Shown one piece after another: positions 40,301 to 49,500 of a stretch of 53,748 nt of DNA. Each line of letters begins with the position of its first letter. The first letter of the stretch is position 1. Origin of the DNA: Bacteroidota bacterium (GTDB taxonomy: Bacteria; Bacteroidota; Bacteroidia; Bacteroidales; JABHKC01). The stretch lies in contig JABHKC010000047.1 in assembly GCA_018692315.1 (NCBI GenBank), positions 1 through 53,748 on the forward strand, read 5' to 3'. The notes beneath the pieces are model-generated. The model made no database searches. It saw only the letters and a list, made by a program, of their open reading frames with translations, and was not told where the DNA came from. A program made the translations under genes and the position numbers.

Positions 40301-43300
40301 AATGTAATTTTAGATGCGGGAGTATTTTCAAGTTATTTATGGTCAACTCAAGAAACAACACAAACAATTTCTGCAATCTTTCCGGGAGTTTATAGTCTCA
40401 CAGTTACTGATACTACAGGCTGCTCAAACTCCGATGAAATTATTATAACAGTTAATTCTTTGCCTGCTGTTGATTTGGGTGCAAATGTAGAATTGTGTGA
40501 AGGCGAGTTTGCAATACTTTCCGGAGGTCAGTTTGCAAATTATTTATGGTCTGAGGGCGGAACAAATCAGACAATAAGCGTGAATGAAGCAGATATGTAT
40601 TTCCTAACGGTTACAGATGGTTTTGCTTGTGAAAATGTTGATAGTGTTGAAGTTTTTGTAAATCCATTGCCTGATCTATATCTTGGAGAAGATATTGAAA
40701 TTTGCAATGGTTCAGCAGCAACAATTGATGCAGGTGTTTTCGATTCATATTTATGGTCAAATCAAGAAACAACTCAAACCATTGATGTCCAATTGGCTGG
40801 AACATATTTTGTTGTTGTAAGCGATACCAATGACTGCGAAGCAAGTGATACTATAATGGTCAGCTCAGTTTCAGTAATTGTAGATCTTGGTGCAGATACA
40901 ACAATTTGTCAGGGAGAATCCGTAGTCTTAGATGCCGGTATTTATCAGGACTATCTCTGGTCAAATCAGGAAACAACACAATCTATAGCAGTTTCAGTAA
41001 CAGGAACATATAGTTTAACAATTAGCGATACTTCAGGATGCTCAGTATCAGATGAAATAATTATTACGGTGAATCCTTTGCCTGCGGTTGATTTAGGCAA
41101 TGATCTTGATATTTGCGAAGGCTCATTTGCCACACTCAATGGTGGACAATTTGCGAGCTATCTTTGGTCTGATGGCGGAACCGACCAAACAATAACAGTA
41201 AATGAAACAGATACCTACTATCTGACCGTAAGTGATGGTTTTGCTTGTACGAATAATGATAGCGTGGAAGTTTTTGTTCATGCTTTACCAATAGTAAATC
41301 TTGGTGCAGATATTGAAATTTGTGAAGCTTCATATGAAACCCTTGATGCAGGAGTTTTTGATACATACCTCTGGTCAACACAGGAAACCACTCAAACAAT
41401 TGATGTAGAAATTGCAGGGACATTTATTGTATTTGTTACAGATACAAATGCTTGTACTAACTCCGACACAATTATTGTCAGTATAATTCCGCTCTCGGTA
41501 GATCTTGGCAATGATATTGAAGCTTGCGATGGAATATTTATTAATTTAAATGCCGGTGTTTATTCAAGTTATTTATGGTCAACTCAAGAAACAACACAAG
41601 AAATCGTAGTAAATACCTCCGGAATTTATAGTCTCACAGTTACAGATACAACAGCTTGTTCAAATTCTGATGATATAGAAATTGTTTTGAATCCTCTTCC
41701 AAATGTAAATCTTGGTAATGATCTAACTGTTTGTGAAGGAGATAATGTTACATTATCAGGCGGACAGTTTGCTACATATTTTTGGTCAAACGGATCTACT
41801 CAACAAAGCTTAACAACAAACATAACCGGAACCTATTACCTTACAGTAACAGATGGAAACGGCTGTTTGAATTATGATAATATTAGCGTATTTACTAATC
41901 CTCTGCCAAATGTCAGTTTTGCCGGATTACAAGCAAGCTATTGTCCATACGAATTAGGAGATTCATTGTTTGGAAATCCTGTGGGTGGAAGCTTTTCAGG
42001 TCCAGCAATTTTTGGCGATTATTTTTATCCTCCCGGAACAAACCCTGGAATTTATGAAATAATATATTCATACACTGACATTTATAATTGTACAAATTCA
42101 GATACTCAATCTGTTGAAATTTTCAGTTTGCCAAATGTTAGTTTCACCGGACTTAGTTCATTATATTTTGATAATGATCCACAAGATACTCTTATAGGTT
42201 CACCATCAGGGGGAATATTTAATGGTTCTGGAATGTCGAGCAATGTTTTTAGTCCGGCTTCATCGGGTGTTGGATATTTCACAATTTCTTACGTATATGC
42301 AGATTCAAATACCTGTATTTCAACTGCTGTACAATCTGTTACAGTAACTTCTGCTTTTTCACTCGATGGGCAATTACATTACGATAACCTAAATTTAACG
42401 GCTATGCCAAATTCAAAAGTTTATTTATTTGATAATTTGGGGATTGTATTAGATTCTTCACAAACTGGTACAGATGGTGAATTTGTATTTGATCAGCTTA
42501 TAAATGGAAATTATAGTTTGACGGCTTCAACTGAATTGCCTTTTGGCGGAATAAATGCTACTGACGCTCTTCTAATTCAACGACATATTGTTTACATTGA
42601 ATTATTGGATGGATTAAAATTAGAAGCAGCAGATGTTAACCTGAGTTCAACCATAAGTAGCTTAGATGCTCTTCTTGTTTTAAGACGCACAGTTGGATAT
42701 ATTTCCTCATTTGATGCCGGCGATTGGATTTTCGAAAATCCGGAGATAATAATTAACAATGCTGATTTTACTGAAGATTTTGCAGGTTTATGCCTTGGAG
42801 ATGTTAATGCCTCAAATACTTATTCTTCTTCAAAAAATCTTGAGTCAAGTTTAACTTTAATAAATGACAGGACAATAAATGTTTCTGTTGGAGAATATTT
42901 CGATTTGCCGATAAGTAGCACAAATAGCCTGGATTTGGGAGCTTTCACTTTGATATTGTCATATTCCGGCAAACTTTGTGAAGTTGTTGAAATTAGCTCA
43001 AAAGCAGAAGGAATGTTATATAATGTAGTTGAAAATGAAATAAGAATTGCTTGGAGTAATGCATTTCCAATTCATTTCAATGAAAATGAAGAAATTCTTT
43101 CAATAAAAATGCTAAGAACAGAAAACACCGAAAGTGAACCAAGAATTAATCTTAGTTATGAAAGTGAATTTGCAGATGAAAATGCGACGGTGCTTCAAGG
43201 AATTGCGATTTCCGTTCCTTCGATAAAAACTGTAGGTCTGAATTCAGAATTTTCACTCAGCCATAATTGTCCGAATCCATTCAGTAATATTACAAACATT

Positions 43301-43519
43301 AAGTATGAATTGCCCGAATTTGCTCATGTTAAATTAGTTGTTCAAAATATGCTGGGTGAGCAAATAGCAATAATTGTTAATGAAGAACAGCAAATTGGAA
43401 AATATGAAGTTGAATTTGATGGTTCATCATATGCTTCAGGCATTTATTTATACAAAATTTATGTTGAAGGTGAAAGCAATAATTATTCTGAAACTAAAAA
43501 AATGAATATATTTAGGTAA
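28346..43519 (+). CDS. Giant modular T9SS surface protein, main part (about 5,200 residues in all)
   Basis: 5,057 residues from this ATG; the frame is open from about 28299 and belongs with the signal peptide at 27858. Order along the DNA: end of LamG-1, LamG-2 (28570-29215), a 'VFDD' module (29240-29570), alternating Hydin/choice-of-anchor-D-like and BACON-like Ig folds (29597-36530) carrying two more 'VFDD' modules and three nested LamG domains, seven CARDB repeats with one regulatory-like insert (36911-39600), an Ig-like domain with an ICLGDTVQL motif, ten ~70-residue Ig-like repeats (39846-41908), two VSF[AT]GL modules, a dockerin-like domain (about 42358-42830; NATDALLIQRH and DVNLSSTISSLDALLVLRR), a cohesin-like domain (about 42836-43240) and a FlgD-like T9SS tail (NCPNPFSNITNIKYELPE). 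Likely a long surface filament or scaffold. No catalytic motif seen. Confidence 0.88.
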   Translation: MRIWNYSRNQTEIQSTMNSELYGNEIGLVGYWKFNEQLGLIAYDATSNSNNANLSGDASFVSSSAPVNQITTQNNAIAFDGSGDYIEIPYSNNWEFGTDDFTIAFWMTLDNLSLVHDGLFGRNDFQWIAMEYNHDSDHRLNLWIDDNGSGWQLNNVKPSKTDWIIDTWYHIAVVRTGNLIKIFIDGIEYTSNSYTYQVQNPSSIPIYFGRSQLSNRNHNGKIDDIRIYNIAHNEIELQNIINNELTGNEIGLLGYWNCNETSGNIAYDQSTFNNYATLYGDAAFVSSNSPLTPPNGNMPFSPVSPTGIPYNIVITNLLIDGMQPGIGSQIGVFDDTLCVGAITYSNSGNMQLIAWQGDQNQNLAGFTPGDTMIFKLYTNWYSNIEIFEAVPTYVQGNGTFGNGSFAVVDLNISTGLSPDVSISDTLLNFNALEINTSLNDTVIITNNGNANLQILNISTSLSDFTTNVFSGFLLPGQSDTIIVTFTPTSVAIYQETLTIETDHPTQSIIEIELYGTGLPTATPQISVTPSYLNFGNIAVNTSVSLNINVNNSGNGDLSVTNITSSNSAFSVIGNTFFTLGQNGNQDVEIQFSPTSLGVFSGSVTVFSNDGDISIPIGGIVTDGHFTSVQPTGLPYNIIVQNAEVQGFNIEIGDEIAAFDDTLCVGVSNSANGKSASFDGSGDYIEIPDDSNWDFGSGDFSVSLWANPSSFSSNNTYIEIGHWSNSFIIRQNSSSSLYVYMWNSSYSYSYNPSLNQWFHITVRRMNGILNLFINGNQIGNSYNCTHNFQPSNVVRIGSSVHTSGQYFNGNIDEVRIWNYARSQTEIQSDMNNKLLGNESGLVGYWNFDNNSANDLTSNGNHGTFYGNTYIENESPISADHNIVAWQEDLNQSLTGFTIGDTMNFKIWTNIYNTDVEVDAQAVYIIGDGTFGFGQYSVLNLSGDAGIEPDISVSSNYVYVGQVEMNQSVTADIVIYNNGNALLEVDLSDNSDSYTHNISNALINAGDSLIVSITFSPTFAGNHSGVLTILSDDPDTYEIPVSLDGFALPVGIANGTVSTTELNFGNVNLNDTATLSFNVINIGTAPLQISSITSINGAFTINPTSFSLQNTNDNQEVFINFVPTTVQAYNSTITISTNAGNLTLSANGLGFDGYFVPVVSTGLPYTIVIQNTNLTEFWEVGDEIAVFDDTICVGVVAISSLTGNIQLTAWQADPTLNLAGFTSGDTMQFKSWTEINGFPCEFNANATYILGDGTFGYGQYSVVELSFITPEISVNPMEFFVALDEPDSSLETLSITNSGIVELDYNISHTHNNDNIIGNSLLLDGDNDYLSVSSQYNNLDQTTLEAWIYPMGLSGHQWIFSNGRDCCTPNGGFNFYYNGANLYCSVWRSSDNQMISINAPNVITQNEWQHVSMKYDGFQLFLYVNGNEVISSIVYSQSSILNGSNSLHMGVLAYSVPTYYDYYGMIDEVRIWDIARTESEIADNYTKSLSGNELGLLGYWNFDDTTTTDLTVNGNNGILNGDASITEINAPIVNWLSISNLTGIVPPLGTTNIMLDINSTGLIDGLYETELVIDNNTLHNSPVIIPISLNVTGNAQIAASPDNLIFSEIIVGETETLSIQIQNIGTDVLHIDSVFNSPAQFQLTNLIAFPDSISPLAYATLEVTFAPISDGLFLDTLYILSDASNFDTLLITLLGTGLTPPNIEVQNTSWTDTLTSGIIETDTFYIANSGQANLVFSINNTISWLSLIPSSGSVPVNDSLAIVLNISTIGVYAGVYTNSFSIISNDLTNPEIIFNLDLNVLGSPELTVVDNINFGTVDVGTTGNYSLILENSGTDTLFIDSIELSSLYFANSGQNSFFILPGQTDTLPLEFSPSLSILYSGILTVYSNASNIPVKQIVLQGMGNLPQDISLLPDSINITMTSGSAQSQNITISNDGGQDLNYSISIDNPAKSALSLDGTGDYLNIINTASLNPDTAITIEAWIYPNDDNQEFIVAKEYSSVGTYRLWINEDGKYQFTLNNSKTVVSSSLATIGNWTHIAASCDGSKMQIFINGILDAELIWYPFTISANTANLRIGRSHLNEYFDGYIDELRIWDVARNESEIQSVMNQSLLGTETGLVLYYKFDESSGNIAIDESSNSNNGTFYGNSSRTNSGINFNNFLSLSSNSGTVGAMSSQTISADFDANNLIANIFEQNINVSSNDPDEPLLTIPVSLNVTGLSSISASTLALNFANTYIGQSDTLAFTVSNNGAERIIIGSWNFSNNDFSVSLPYTEIYPLSEKNVEIYFSPSSSGVISETLSLMSDAANIPNLEISLNGLGLDPPIVSVDTSMFSSVLNWGNSETQYLTIYNSGDGAMNWDLAGFDSNWLTLSDTIGVVPAHDSVIVSLDFNGTNDGGTYTSNLLLNTNDYTNPQLNISVSLEINGALFSIDVNQLSNYVTFEEFKTDTFIILNTGIGPLDFTLSESVAWLSLNSYSGTIPIGENDTIIVTYDGNFAHGTYITNIDFITNDPSNLTFNLPVSLEILHATLVSIPSTLNFGYAVKDIGETLNFTLLNNGNVDITIDSLYSVAPFSPDANYAGFFLAAGSSIDIPIFFMPAALLTYSELLTVETSVGIFNFPLEGIGEQAQAAWSYSWSDWDFGLVDIMAGATKNLVIYNTGNIPFTMDDWNLSNDIFTISDTIFTIGVGQSKTIEVGFNPDTVGIFEGVILWTVNSIGTKELLLDGRGFYLSQAPILTYVDDIDYGGTNGVYPLIGNTSQYFEYKVIYTDADNNPPMIGYPIVGIDKNGDADFLDSGEDEILMYEVDASDNTYTDGKTYSFVTTLPLNQLLGYSFFAYDSLGNQSIGEGVNYRSDPLVSNDMLDISIYANDINFSDLTPAVGQEITITATVHNNSDYPASNISVKFYEEDSFLVELFIPYLSGQSQSNVSINHVFPIDEYYPIKVVIDEQNFLIEDNELNNFAIRPVLVGEFSIPGQIVVTAGITPSTVSPWGTLHYYGHADYVNSYDPNSNVAGALVTMTVPATGITYTSYTNANGDFDIYFSAPGDVGTYAVNATVTDFTLLANAPTVYFTVFVPNEIIWGPDLAITYWWGTDIHWTSECRRIGEPIDVTAYVTNIGNVTAYQVFNHIFQDNNLIFTETFDSIPPGTNKVINFTVTYNTVGYHSVSVDIDPNDVIAELSEWNNYGSKTRYIYPLEADLNPNDIWFSDNSPLEGQPINMTFSIRNLQCTYSDITDANIYHIYGTDTTKLATLPVDQISSFGYDYLYLYNQVFTDLGWHYILIEVDSADLVVETNEFNNSYMEGFYVEQAIADLTISDISFSAYNPDMGDLINFTATVWNNGTADADSFYVRYYIDGTQLSDSILIEHLPSFTNILITSDPWLVADCEHLVSATVDEDDFILETNEYNNYTERRIGYDFVPSLYPYYYSSNINVLVGSTVTLKSRIYNNGTFDADTVFVSYLIDGVLEHYDGIPLINHQSYSGSQVLHTFPFTGDYVVKIWADMIYPDSTRYCEWDENNNWTYLYVHVYGEDPDLEVLSQHISPTELNPDPDEVVNIFGSFTNNGNVATGPFYVRFYVNSVQLGDSVYVSGLLAHEDSTVACTDSFSSPLIGTHVIRVTLDEVEQQVQEYNELNNEASRAIIVGDAPDMMFSDAGGIWLSDTFPDIGDQIIINGVVENNGGATGTANLNYYVIYDLDTTWITTVQFIAAPYDSIDVPINWNVTVPYGRIYLTITNCTPDEFNTFNNTEYLDFGTPLPSIIADISSSSNAICLGDTVQLSASASGGSGSFLYSWTSSPAGFSSTSQNITVVPNVSTTYSVLVDDGYHTTTASFYVNVSNVIVNLGSDISLCDGETATLDPGYYASFLWSDSSISQTIVVSDNGNYSVTVTDGFGCTDSDGINIYVYPNPEIDLGADTTICEGSVLTLNPGNFTSYLWTTQETTQTIDIADAGIFSVFVTDINGCTASDIIELSVIPLSVYLGSDTSVCEAENVILDAGVFSSYLWSTQETTQTISAIFPGVYSLTVTDTTGCSNSDEIIITVNSLPAVDLGANVELCEGEFAILSGGQFANYLWSEGGTNQTISVNEADMYFLTVTDGFACENVDSVEVFVNPLPDLYLGEDIEICNGSAATIDAGVFDSYLWSNQETTQTIDVQLAGTYFVVVSDTNDCEASDTIMVSSVSVIVDLGADTTICQGESVVLDAGIYQDYLWSNQETTQSIAVSVTGTYSLTISDTSGCSVSDEIIITVNPLPAVDLGNDLDICEGSFATLNGGQFASYLWSDGGTDQTITVNETDTYYLTVSDGFACTNNDSVEVFVHALPIVNLGADIEICEASYETLDAGVFDTYLWSTQETTQTIDVEIAGTFIVFVTDTNACTNSDTIIVSIIPLSVDLGNDIEACDGIFINLNAGVYSSYLWSTQETTQEIVVNTSGIYSLTVTDTTACSNSDDIEIVLNPLPNVNLGNDLTVCEGDNVTLSGGQFATYFWSNGSTQQSLTTNITGTYYLTVTDGNGCLNYDNISVFTNPLPNVSFAGLQASYCPYELGDSLFGNPVGGSFSGPAIFGDYFYPPGTNPGIYEIIYSYTDIYNCTNSDTQSVEIFSLPNVSFTGLSSLYFDNDPQDTLIGSPSGGIFNGSGMSSNVFSPASSGVGYFTISYVYADSNTCISTAVQSVTVTSAFSLDGQLHYDNLNLTAMPNSKVYLFDNLGIVLDSSQTGTDGEFVFDQLINGNYSLTASTELPFGGINATDALLIQRHIVYIELLDGLKLEAADVNLSSTISSLDALLVLRRTVGYISSFDAGDWIFENPEIIINNADFTEDFAGLCLGDVNASNTYSSSKNLESSLTLINDRTINVSVGEYFDLPISSTNSLDLGAFTLILSYSGKLCEVVEISSKAEGMLYNVVENEIRIAWSNAFPIHFNENEEILSIKMLRTENTESEPRINLSYESEFADENATVLQGIAISVPSIKTVGLNSEFSLSHNCPNPFSNITNIKYELPEFAHVKLVVQNMLGEQIAIIVNEEQQIGKYEVEFDGSSYASGIYLYKIYVEGESNNYSETKKMNIFR
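28560..28589 (+). repeat. 30-base direct repeat, copy 2 (start of LamG-2)
   Basis: Identical to 27913-27942. It marks the start of the second LamG domain. Confidence 0.85.
39846..41908 (+). repeat. Ten Ig-like repeats with a three-repeat superperiod
   Basis: Inside the giant gene, ten consecutive 66-72-residue repeats each begin with [VI]-x-LG-x-[DN], then a CEG-like motif, a [DSG]-[AG]-G-x-[FY]-x-x-YLW core, TxT-like edge and a [GA]C-x-x-[SN]-D ending. By side-chain detail they fall into types B-C-A-B-C-A-B-C-A-B: A has YSLTVTDTTGCSNSD, B has GGQFASYLW and SDGFAC, C has QTIDV and PLS endings. Corresponding type-A repeats start near 40262, 40879 and 41500, about 620 bases apart. Confidence 0.85.
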
Positions 43520-43582
43520 TACATTTAAACACATAAGTTTATATAAGATATAAAGTGAATTAATAAATAAAAAATATATACC

Positions 43583-46500
43583 ATGAAAAAATTATTTTCA
43601 TTAGTTGCTTCCATAATAATGTTCACAACATTTTCATATTCTCAAGCTTTTTTTAAAGCCGATTCTGTTATTGCAAATGTTGGCGATAGTGTGATTGTCA
43701 GTATCGATGTAGGTAATATTTCGAATGTTGGTTCAATGACTTTATATTTAGAGTTCGATCAAAATGTATTGTCGTGGGGAAGAGCCCTGAATTGGAACAA
43801 TGAATTGCTAAACGGACAACATCTTGCAAATGCAAACAATGGAGTTGTAGCAATTTCCTGGGCTTCATTAAGTGGAATTAATATTACAAATGGAAAATTG
43901 CTTGACTTGAAGTTTCTTTTCAACGGGCAAAATTCGCCTATCGAATTTTCATCAAATTGTGAAATTACCGATTCCATTGGAAACTTGATTCTTCCGACAC
44001 CAAATTATATTGATGGTTATGTGTCAGTTGGAATTGATGTTAGCATAATGTCTTTTTTTCCAACCATTTGCCTTGGCGACAGTATTCAGCTTGGAACAAC
44101 CGTTTATGGTGGATTTGGAAACTATACATATACTTGGGCATCCGAACCTGTAGGATTTGTTTCTGCTGTTCCACATCCATATGTGTCACCTTTAGTTACA
44201 ACAACTTATTCTGTTACAGTGAGCGATGGAACTAATACGGGAAATTCATCTTTAACAATTAGTATTTTTTCAGAAGGAATTCCTTCACAAGTTAGTAATA
44301 TGCTTCCTTCAGATAGTGCAACAACTTTATCAATGCCAATAAATCTTTCATGGATGCCTGCAAACAATGCTACTTTGTACGATATTTATATTTGGGAAGT
44401 TGGTGGAAGCATTTCGCAGTTTCCAGAATTTCCTGACCAAAGTCTTATAAATATGTCATTAAATAACCAAGTTGAGTATGGTAGTTCATACAATTGGCAG
44501 GTAGTTTCAAAAAATCAGTGCTTTGAGGTAGCAGGACCCATTCAAAACTTCACTCTTAGAAATCTACCTGATATAGTTGTAAATAATATTCAAACCTCAC
44601 CGTCTATTTTTTCAGGACAAGATTTGGCTGTTGAATGGGAAGTGAAAAATATAGGTTTAGGTGGTTCATTATCACAAACTTGGAACGATGCCGTTTATCT
44701 TTCAAATGATACTGTTTTAAGTTCGGATGATACTGAACTTGGTAGAATTCAGAATGTTAGTGCATTAGATACTAATGAAAGTTATATACAAAATCAATTG
44801 TTTTATATTCCTGCCACTATTTTCGGTGAATATTATATTATTGTTTATACTGATGTTTCAAATCATTTGCTGGAAAGCAACAACAATAATAATGAATCAT
44901 TTGATATATCTGCAGCAGTCTTGACAATCACACTTCCACCCAAATCAGATTTAGTTGTAAATTCAGTTGGAATACCAAACTCAGTTTTTTCAGGAAATAC
45001 AATTAATGTAAACTACTTTGTAGAAAATTCTGGTTTTGCAAATGCAATTGGTGAGAATAGACATGTCAGCTCATACTATATATACCAATTAGCAAATTGC
45101 TCTTACTACGAACATCATTGGTATGACGGCATATATATATCTACTGATTCAATTTTTAATTCAAATAATAGTACTCTTTTAAATTCCAACTATATTGGCT
45201 TTAGATATGAAGAATTTAGTATTCCTGCAAACTGCGATGTCTATTCCGATTGGTATAGTTTTCCTGACTATCTTCCGGTAGATAGTATTTATAATCAAAT
45301 TGCGCAGGTGAATATTCCACATTCATATTATGGAGATTATTTTATCCATGTAATTACAGATTATAATGGAAAAGCCGAAGAATTAGACAATACCAACAAT
45401 TTAAGGACAAGCAATAAAATTAGTGTAACATTAACTCCTCCACCAAATCTGGTTGTTAATAGTATTTCAGCTCCGGCAAGTGCAAATTCAGGCTCACAAA
45501 TTACGGTCAATTGGCAAGGGAAAAACGTTGGAGCAAATGCCCCGGTTGAAGATTTATGGAAGGATAAAATATACCTTTCAACATTAGATACTTTCAATTA
45601 TGAATTTGTTGATGAAGTTGACTCGAAATATATTTTTGGAGGAAATGATTTGTTGCCAGATTCTACTTATTCTGAATCATTCACATTTTCATTACCTCAT
45701 GGAATTTCTGGACAATATTATATTTATATTCACACAGATTGTGACAATCAGGTTTTTGAATATACTTATGATAATGATAATATTTCGAGATTAGATATTC
45801 CAATTAATGTTAGCCTTACACCGTATGCCGATTTAATTGTTCAAGATGTTCAATTGCCAGCAAATATAGTAGCTGGAACCGCAACCCAAGTAACATATAC
45901 AATTAAAAATCAAGGAATTGGAACTGCCATAAGTTCTTGGAGTGATAGACTTTACATCTCATCAAGCCTTCAATGGAATCCGGGATGGGCACAATCTTTA
46001 GTAACTGCATCGCATTTTACAAATCTGGATACAGGGCAAACTTATACTACTACTGTAACTTTTACAATGCCTTTAAATATTATAGGAAACCACTATCTTT
46101 TTGTTTATACTGATGTTTATGACAATATTTTTGAGTATTTGTATGAAGGTAATAATGTTGGTGTTTCTGCAGTATTTGGCGATGTTGATACAAGTAGTAG
46201 TGGTAGTGGTACTGTATATACACCAGACACAACTTATTCCGACTTGATTGTAACAAATTTAACTAGTCCTGCAACTGCTTATTCGGGACTTCCAATGACT
46301 TATTCATGGGAAGTTACTAATAATGGAAATTATCAAACAAGCTCAACTTATTGGTATGATAGATTTTATTTATCGAGCGATAATGTTTATAGTAATGATG
46401 ATATTTATTTAGGACAAAAAGTATATAATGGTATGATGTTGCCTACAACTTCATATTCCTCAAATTGGAGTTTAACAATTCCTCATGGATTATCCGGTTC

Positions 46501-49500
46501 TTACTATTTACTTTTTTATACTGATTACTACGATCATAATAATGAAGATACATTATTTTATAATAACAAAACTGAAAATACAATAAATATCATTTTATCT
46601 GATCCACCCGATTTGGTAGTCGATAATTTTACTATTCCTACTAATCTTATTGCAGGTCAGCAAATTACTGTTCCATTTACGATAACGAATCAAGGTAGTG
46701 GAGTAACAGTTGAGAATTCATGGACGGAAGGGTTTTATTTAAGTTCATCGAATGATTTGAGTTATGGGAATCATTCTATAACCTCCTATAATCACAGTGG
46801 TGCATTAGTTTCAGGAGCCTCATATTCGGGTAGTATAACTATGAATATTCCTTCAGGAATTTCAGGAAATTACTTTTTTATAATAAAAACGAATAAATAT
46901 AATAATGTTTATGAACATAATAATGGAGGAAATAATATTTTATATCAAGCTGTTTCAATTTCAACCCCGGACCCATCTGACTTAATTGTTACTTCTGTTT
47001 CGATGCCTGATAGTGTTGATTTAGGTCAAAATTTAGATATAAATTATACAATTAAAAATGTTGGTACGCACGTTGCTACTGGCTTTTTGCGTGATGCACT
47101 CTATTTTTCGTCAGATAATACCTATGATGGCTCTGTGGACAGAATGCTCGGAATGAAAGATAAAAATATCACTCTAAATCCGGGAGATTCTATAACAGAC
47201 ATAATTTCGGGAAAAACCCCAGGAGTAACCCCTGGTGGATATTATAATATTGGAAGAACTAATATCTTAAATCAGGTTTATGAATCGGATTATTTAAATA
47301 ATAAATTGATTTCTCAGGATACAGTTGTTCTTTCAATAAATGAATTATTTTTAGATATAAGCGAAACAAATACCCTCGATATTGGCGATATACTATATTA
47401 TAAGGTAAATGTTGCTAACGACCTTGATCTTTTAATAAGTCTTACAAGTAATCAAAGTAATGGTTCAAATGAAGTATATGTTGCATTTGGTCGTGTCCCT
47501 TCACTAAGCGATTTCGATTATATGTTTGAGACCCCACAGGCTGTAAATCAGCAAGTTTTAGTTCCATCAACACAAGCAGGCGATTATTATATTTTGATTA
47601 AAACTCCAACAAATTTCTACGGATTTCAGGAAATTGCTATTCTTGCTGAAGCTTTGCCATTTAGCATTTTGAGTATTTCTCCCGATACTGTTGGGCAAGG
47701 AATTGTTAGTAGTAGAATTAAAGGAGCAGGATTTACATCTCAAACTTCATTTACGCTAATAGATACTTTAGATAATATTGTTAATACTGCTGTAATAAGT
47801 AGTTATGAAAATAGTATGAATCTTGAGGTACAATGGGATTTAGAAACAGTTCCTTTAGGTACTTATACTGTAAGGGCTATTGAAGATGCAGATACAGTTT
47901 TGGTTATTAATGGTTTAACTATTGAAGCTTCAAGCGGAATGTTAATTGATTATAACTCTGTTTCTCCAAATTTGGTTCGTGTAGGAAATAATGGCTCCTA
48001 TGCTTTCTATTTTCAAAATGTTGGAAATGTCGATATTCCATTTTTTAAAGGTGATTTTACAATTCCGATTTCTACAACGGTTGTTAATTTGAATGTTTCA
48101 GATAAAATTTTCTCAATGAGCGATTTCATGGAAAATTATTCCCAAGATGTTGAGGATTGGATGGAGTATGCAAATTATAAATATGTTCCAATTTTTGGTA
48201 GAAATATTAAACCAGGCGAAATAGCCTCAGTAAGTTTAATTGTCAGTGGATTTTATTCAGCTGTTTTTCCAATCAGAATTAGAGCCAGAGCTTATACTTC
48301 TTCAGAATTTATTGAAACACAATTAGGGTTTGCCGAAGGATTACGGCAACAAATGTTAGGTGATCCTGCAAGTTTTGATGTTGATCAAAATACAGAAATG
48401 CTTTATTATCTAAGCGATAGAACAATCTGGAGAGACGAAATTATTTCAGCATATATTTCATCGGGATTTTTAACAAGCTTTGATACTACCGGATTTAATT
48501 GGAATTGCCTTGCTTGTTTATACGGTTATACAGGCGATTTTACCGGTGGAGGATATTCAGGAAGTTATACTTTTGATCCGGGTTTAAGTCCGGGAACAGA
48601 TTCATATGTAAATGAAACATTCGGACAAGGAGAGGATTATCTATGGGAAATTAATAAATATCATGGAGGAGCAGGAATAAACCCTGGCTGGGATTTGGTT
48701 TCAGCCTCCGGAACAATCACAGTCACTTCAACAGCTCTAAATCCGTTTGTAGTTCGTATTGCTTCATTAGACTATTATAACAATCCCGACTATCTTGCGG
48801 GATGGTATCCGGCAGTTGATAAGTGTTGGCCAATTGCAATTGCAGATGGAGGTTTTGTTGGTTTTGACGTAAATAAGTTTGCAATTGATGTTTCTCGATT
48901 TACAACTTACAATATTCTTTATGGAGGTAGTTTTTCATTATCATTGTTTGGAACTGATTCGTTAGTGCTATGTTTTACTGCTCATGTTCCTCTTCCAGGA
49001 GAAACTGGGGTTCCAGGCGGACCTGGTGCTCCCGGAGAACCCGGTAGTCCGGGTGGACCTGGTGGTCCAGGTTCAGGAATAACTCCTCCTGGAGACGGCG
49101 GACCTGGTGGCGATGGCGGACCTGGTGTAAATCCTGGAGACATTGGACAGCCTGGTGGACCTGGCGGTCCTGGTGGACCCGGTGGTCCCGGACAACCTGG
49201 TGGTCCCGGCGGTCCTGGTGGACCTGGTGGTCCCGGTGGTCCCGGTTCAGGACCCGGTGGTCCTGGTGGACCTGGAGGTCCTGGTGGTCCAAGTGGACCC
49301 GGTGGTTCTGGTCCCGGTTCAACTGGTCCGAGTGGTCCAAGTGGACCTACTGGTCCAAGTAGCCCGGGTTCCGGTCCTGGTTCAGGACCCGGTTCTGGTC
49401 CAGGAGGTTCTAGTGGATCCGGTGGTCCAAGTGGTCCAGGGGGCAACGTTCCTTGTAGCTCTGATAATCTTGGTCAACAAATGTGTAATGACTTTTTTGA

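Noticed and set aside
48998..49444. Repeat tract as a CRISPR or microsatellite
   Set aside because: Units are codon triplets in one open frame with varied third bases; there are no unique spacers and no fixed-length repeats.
48975..49446. Two overlapping minus-strand Pro- or His/Gln-rich reading frames
   Set aside because: They are the antisense of the collagen-like codons; their composition is a direct consequence of the GGN CCN repeat and they have no start context of their own.
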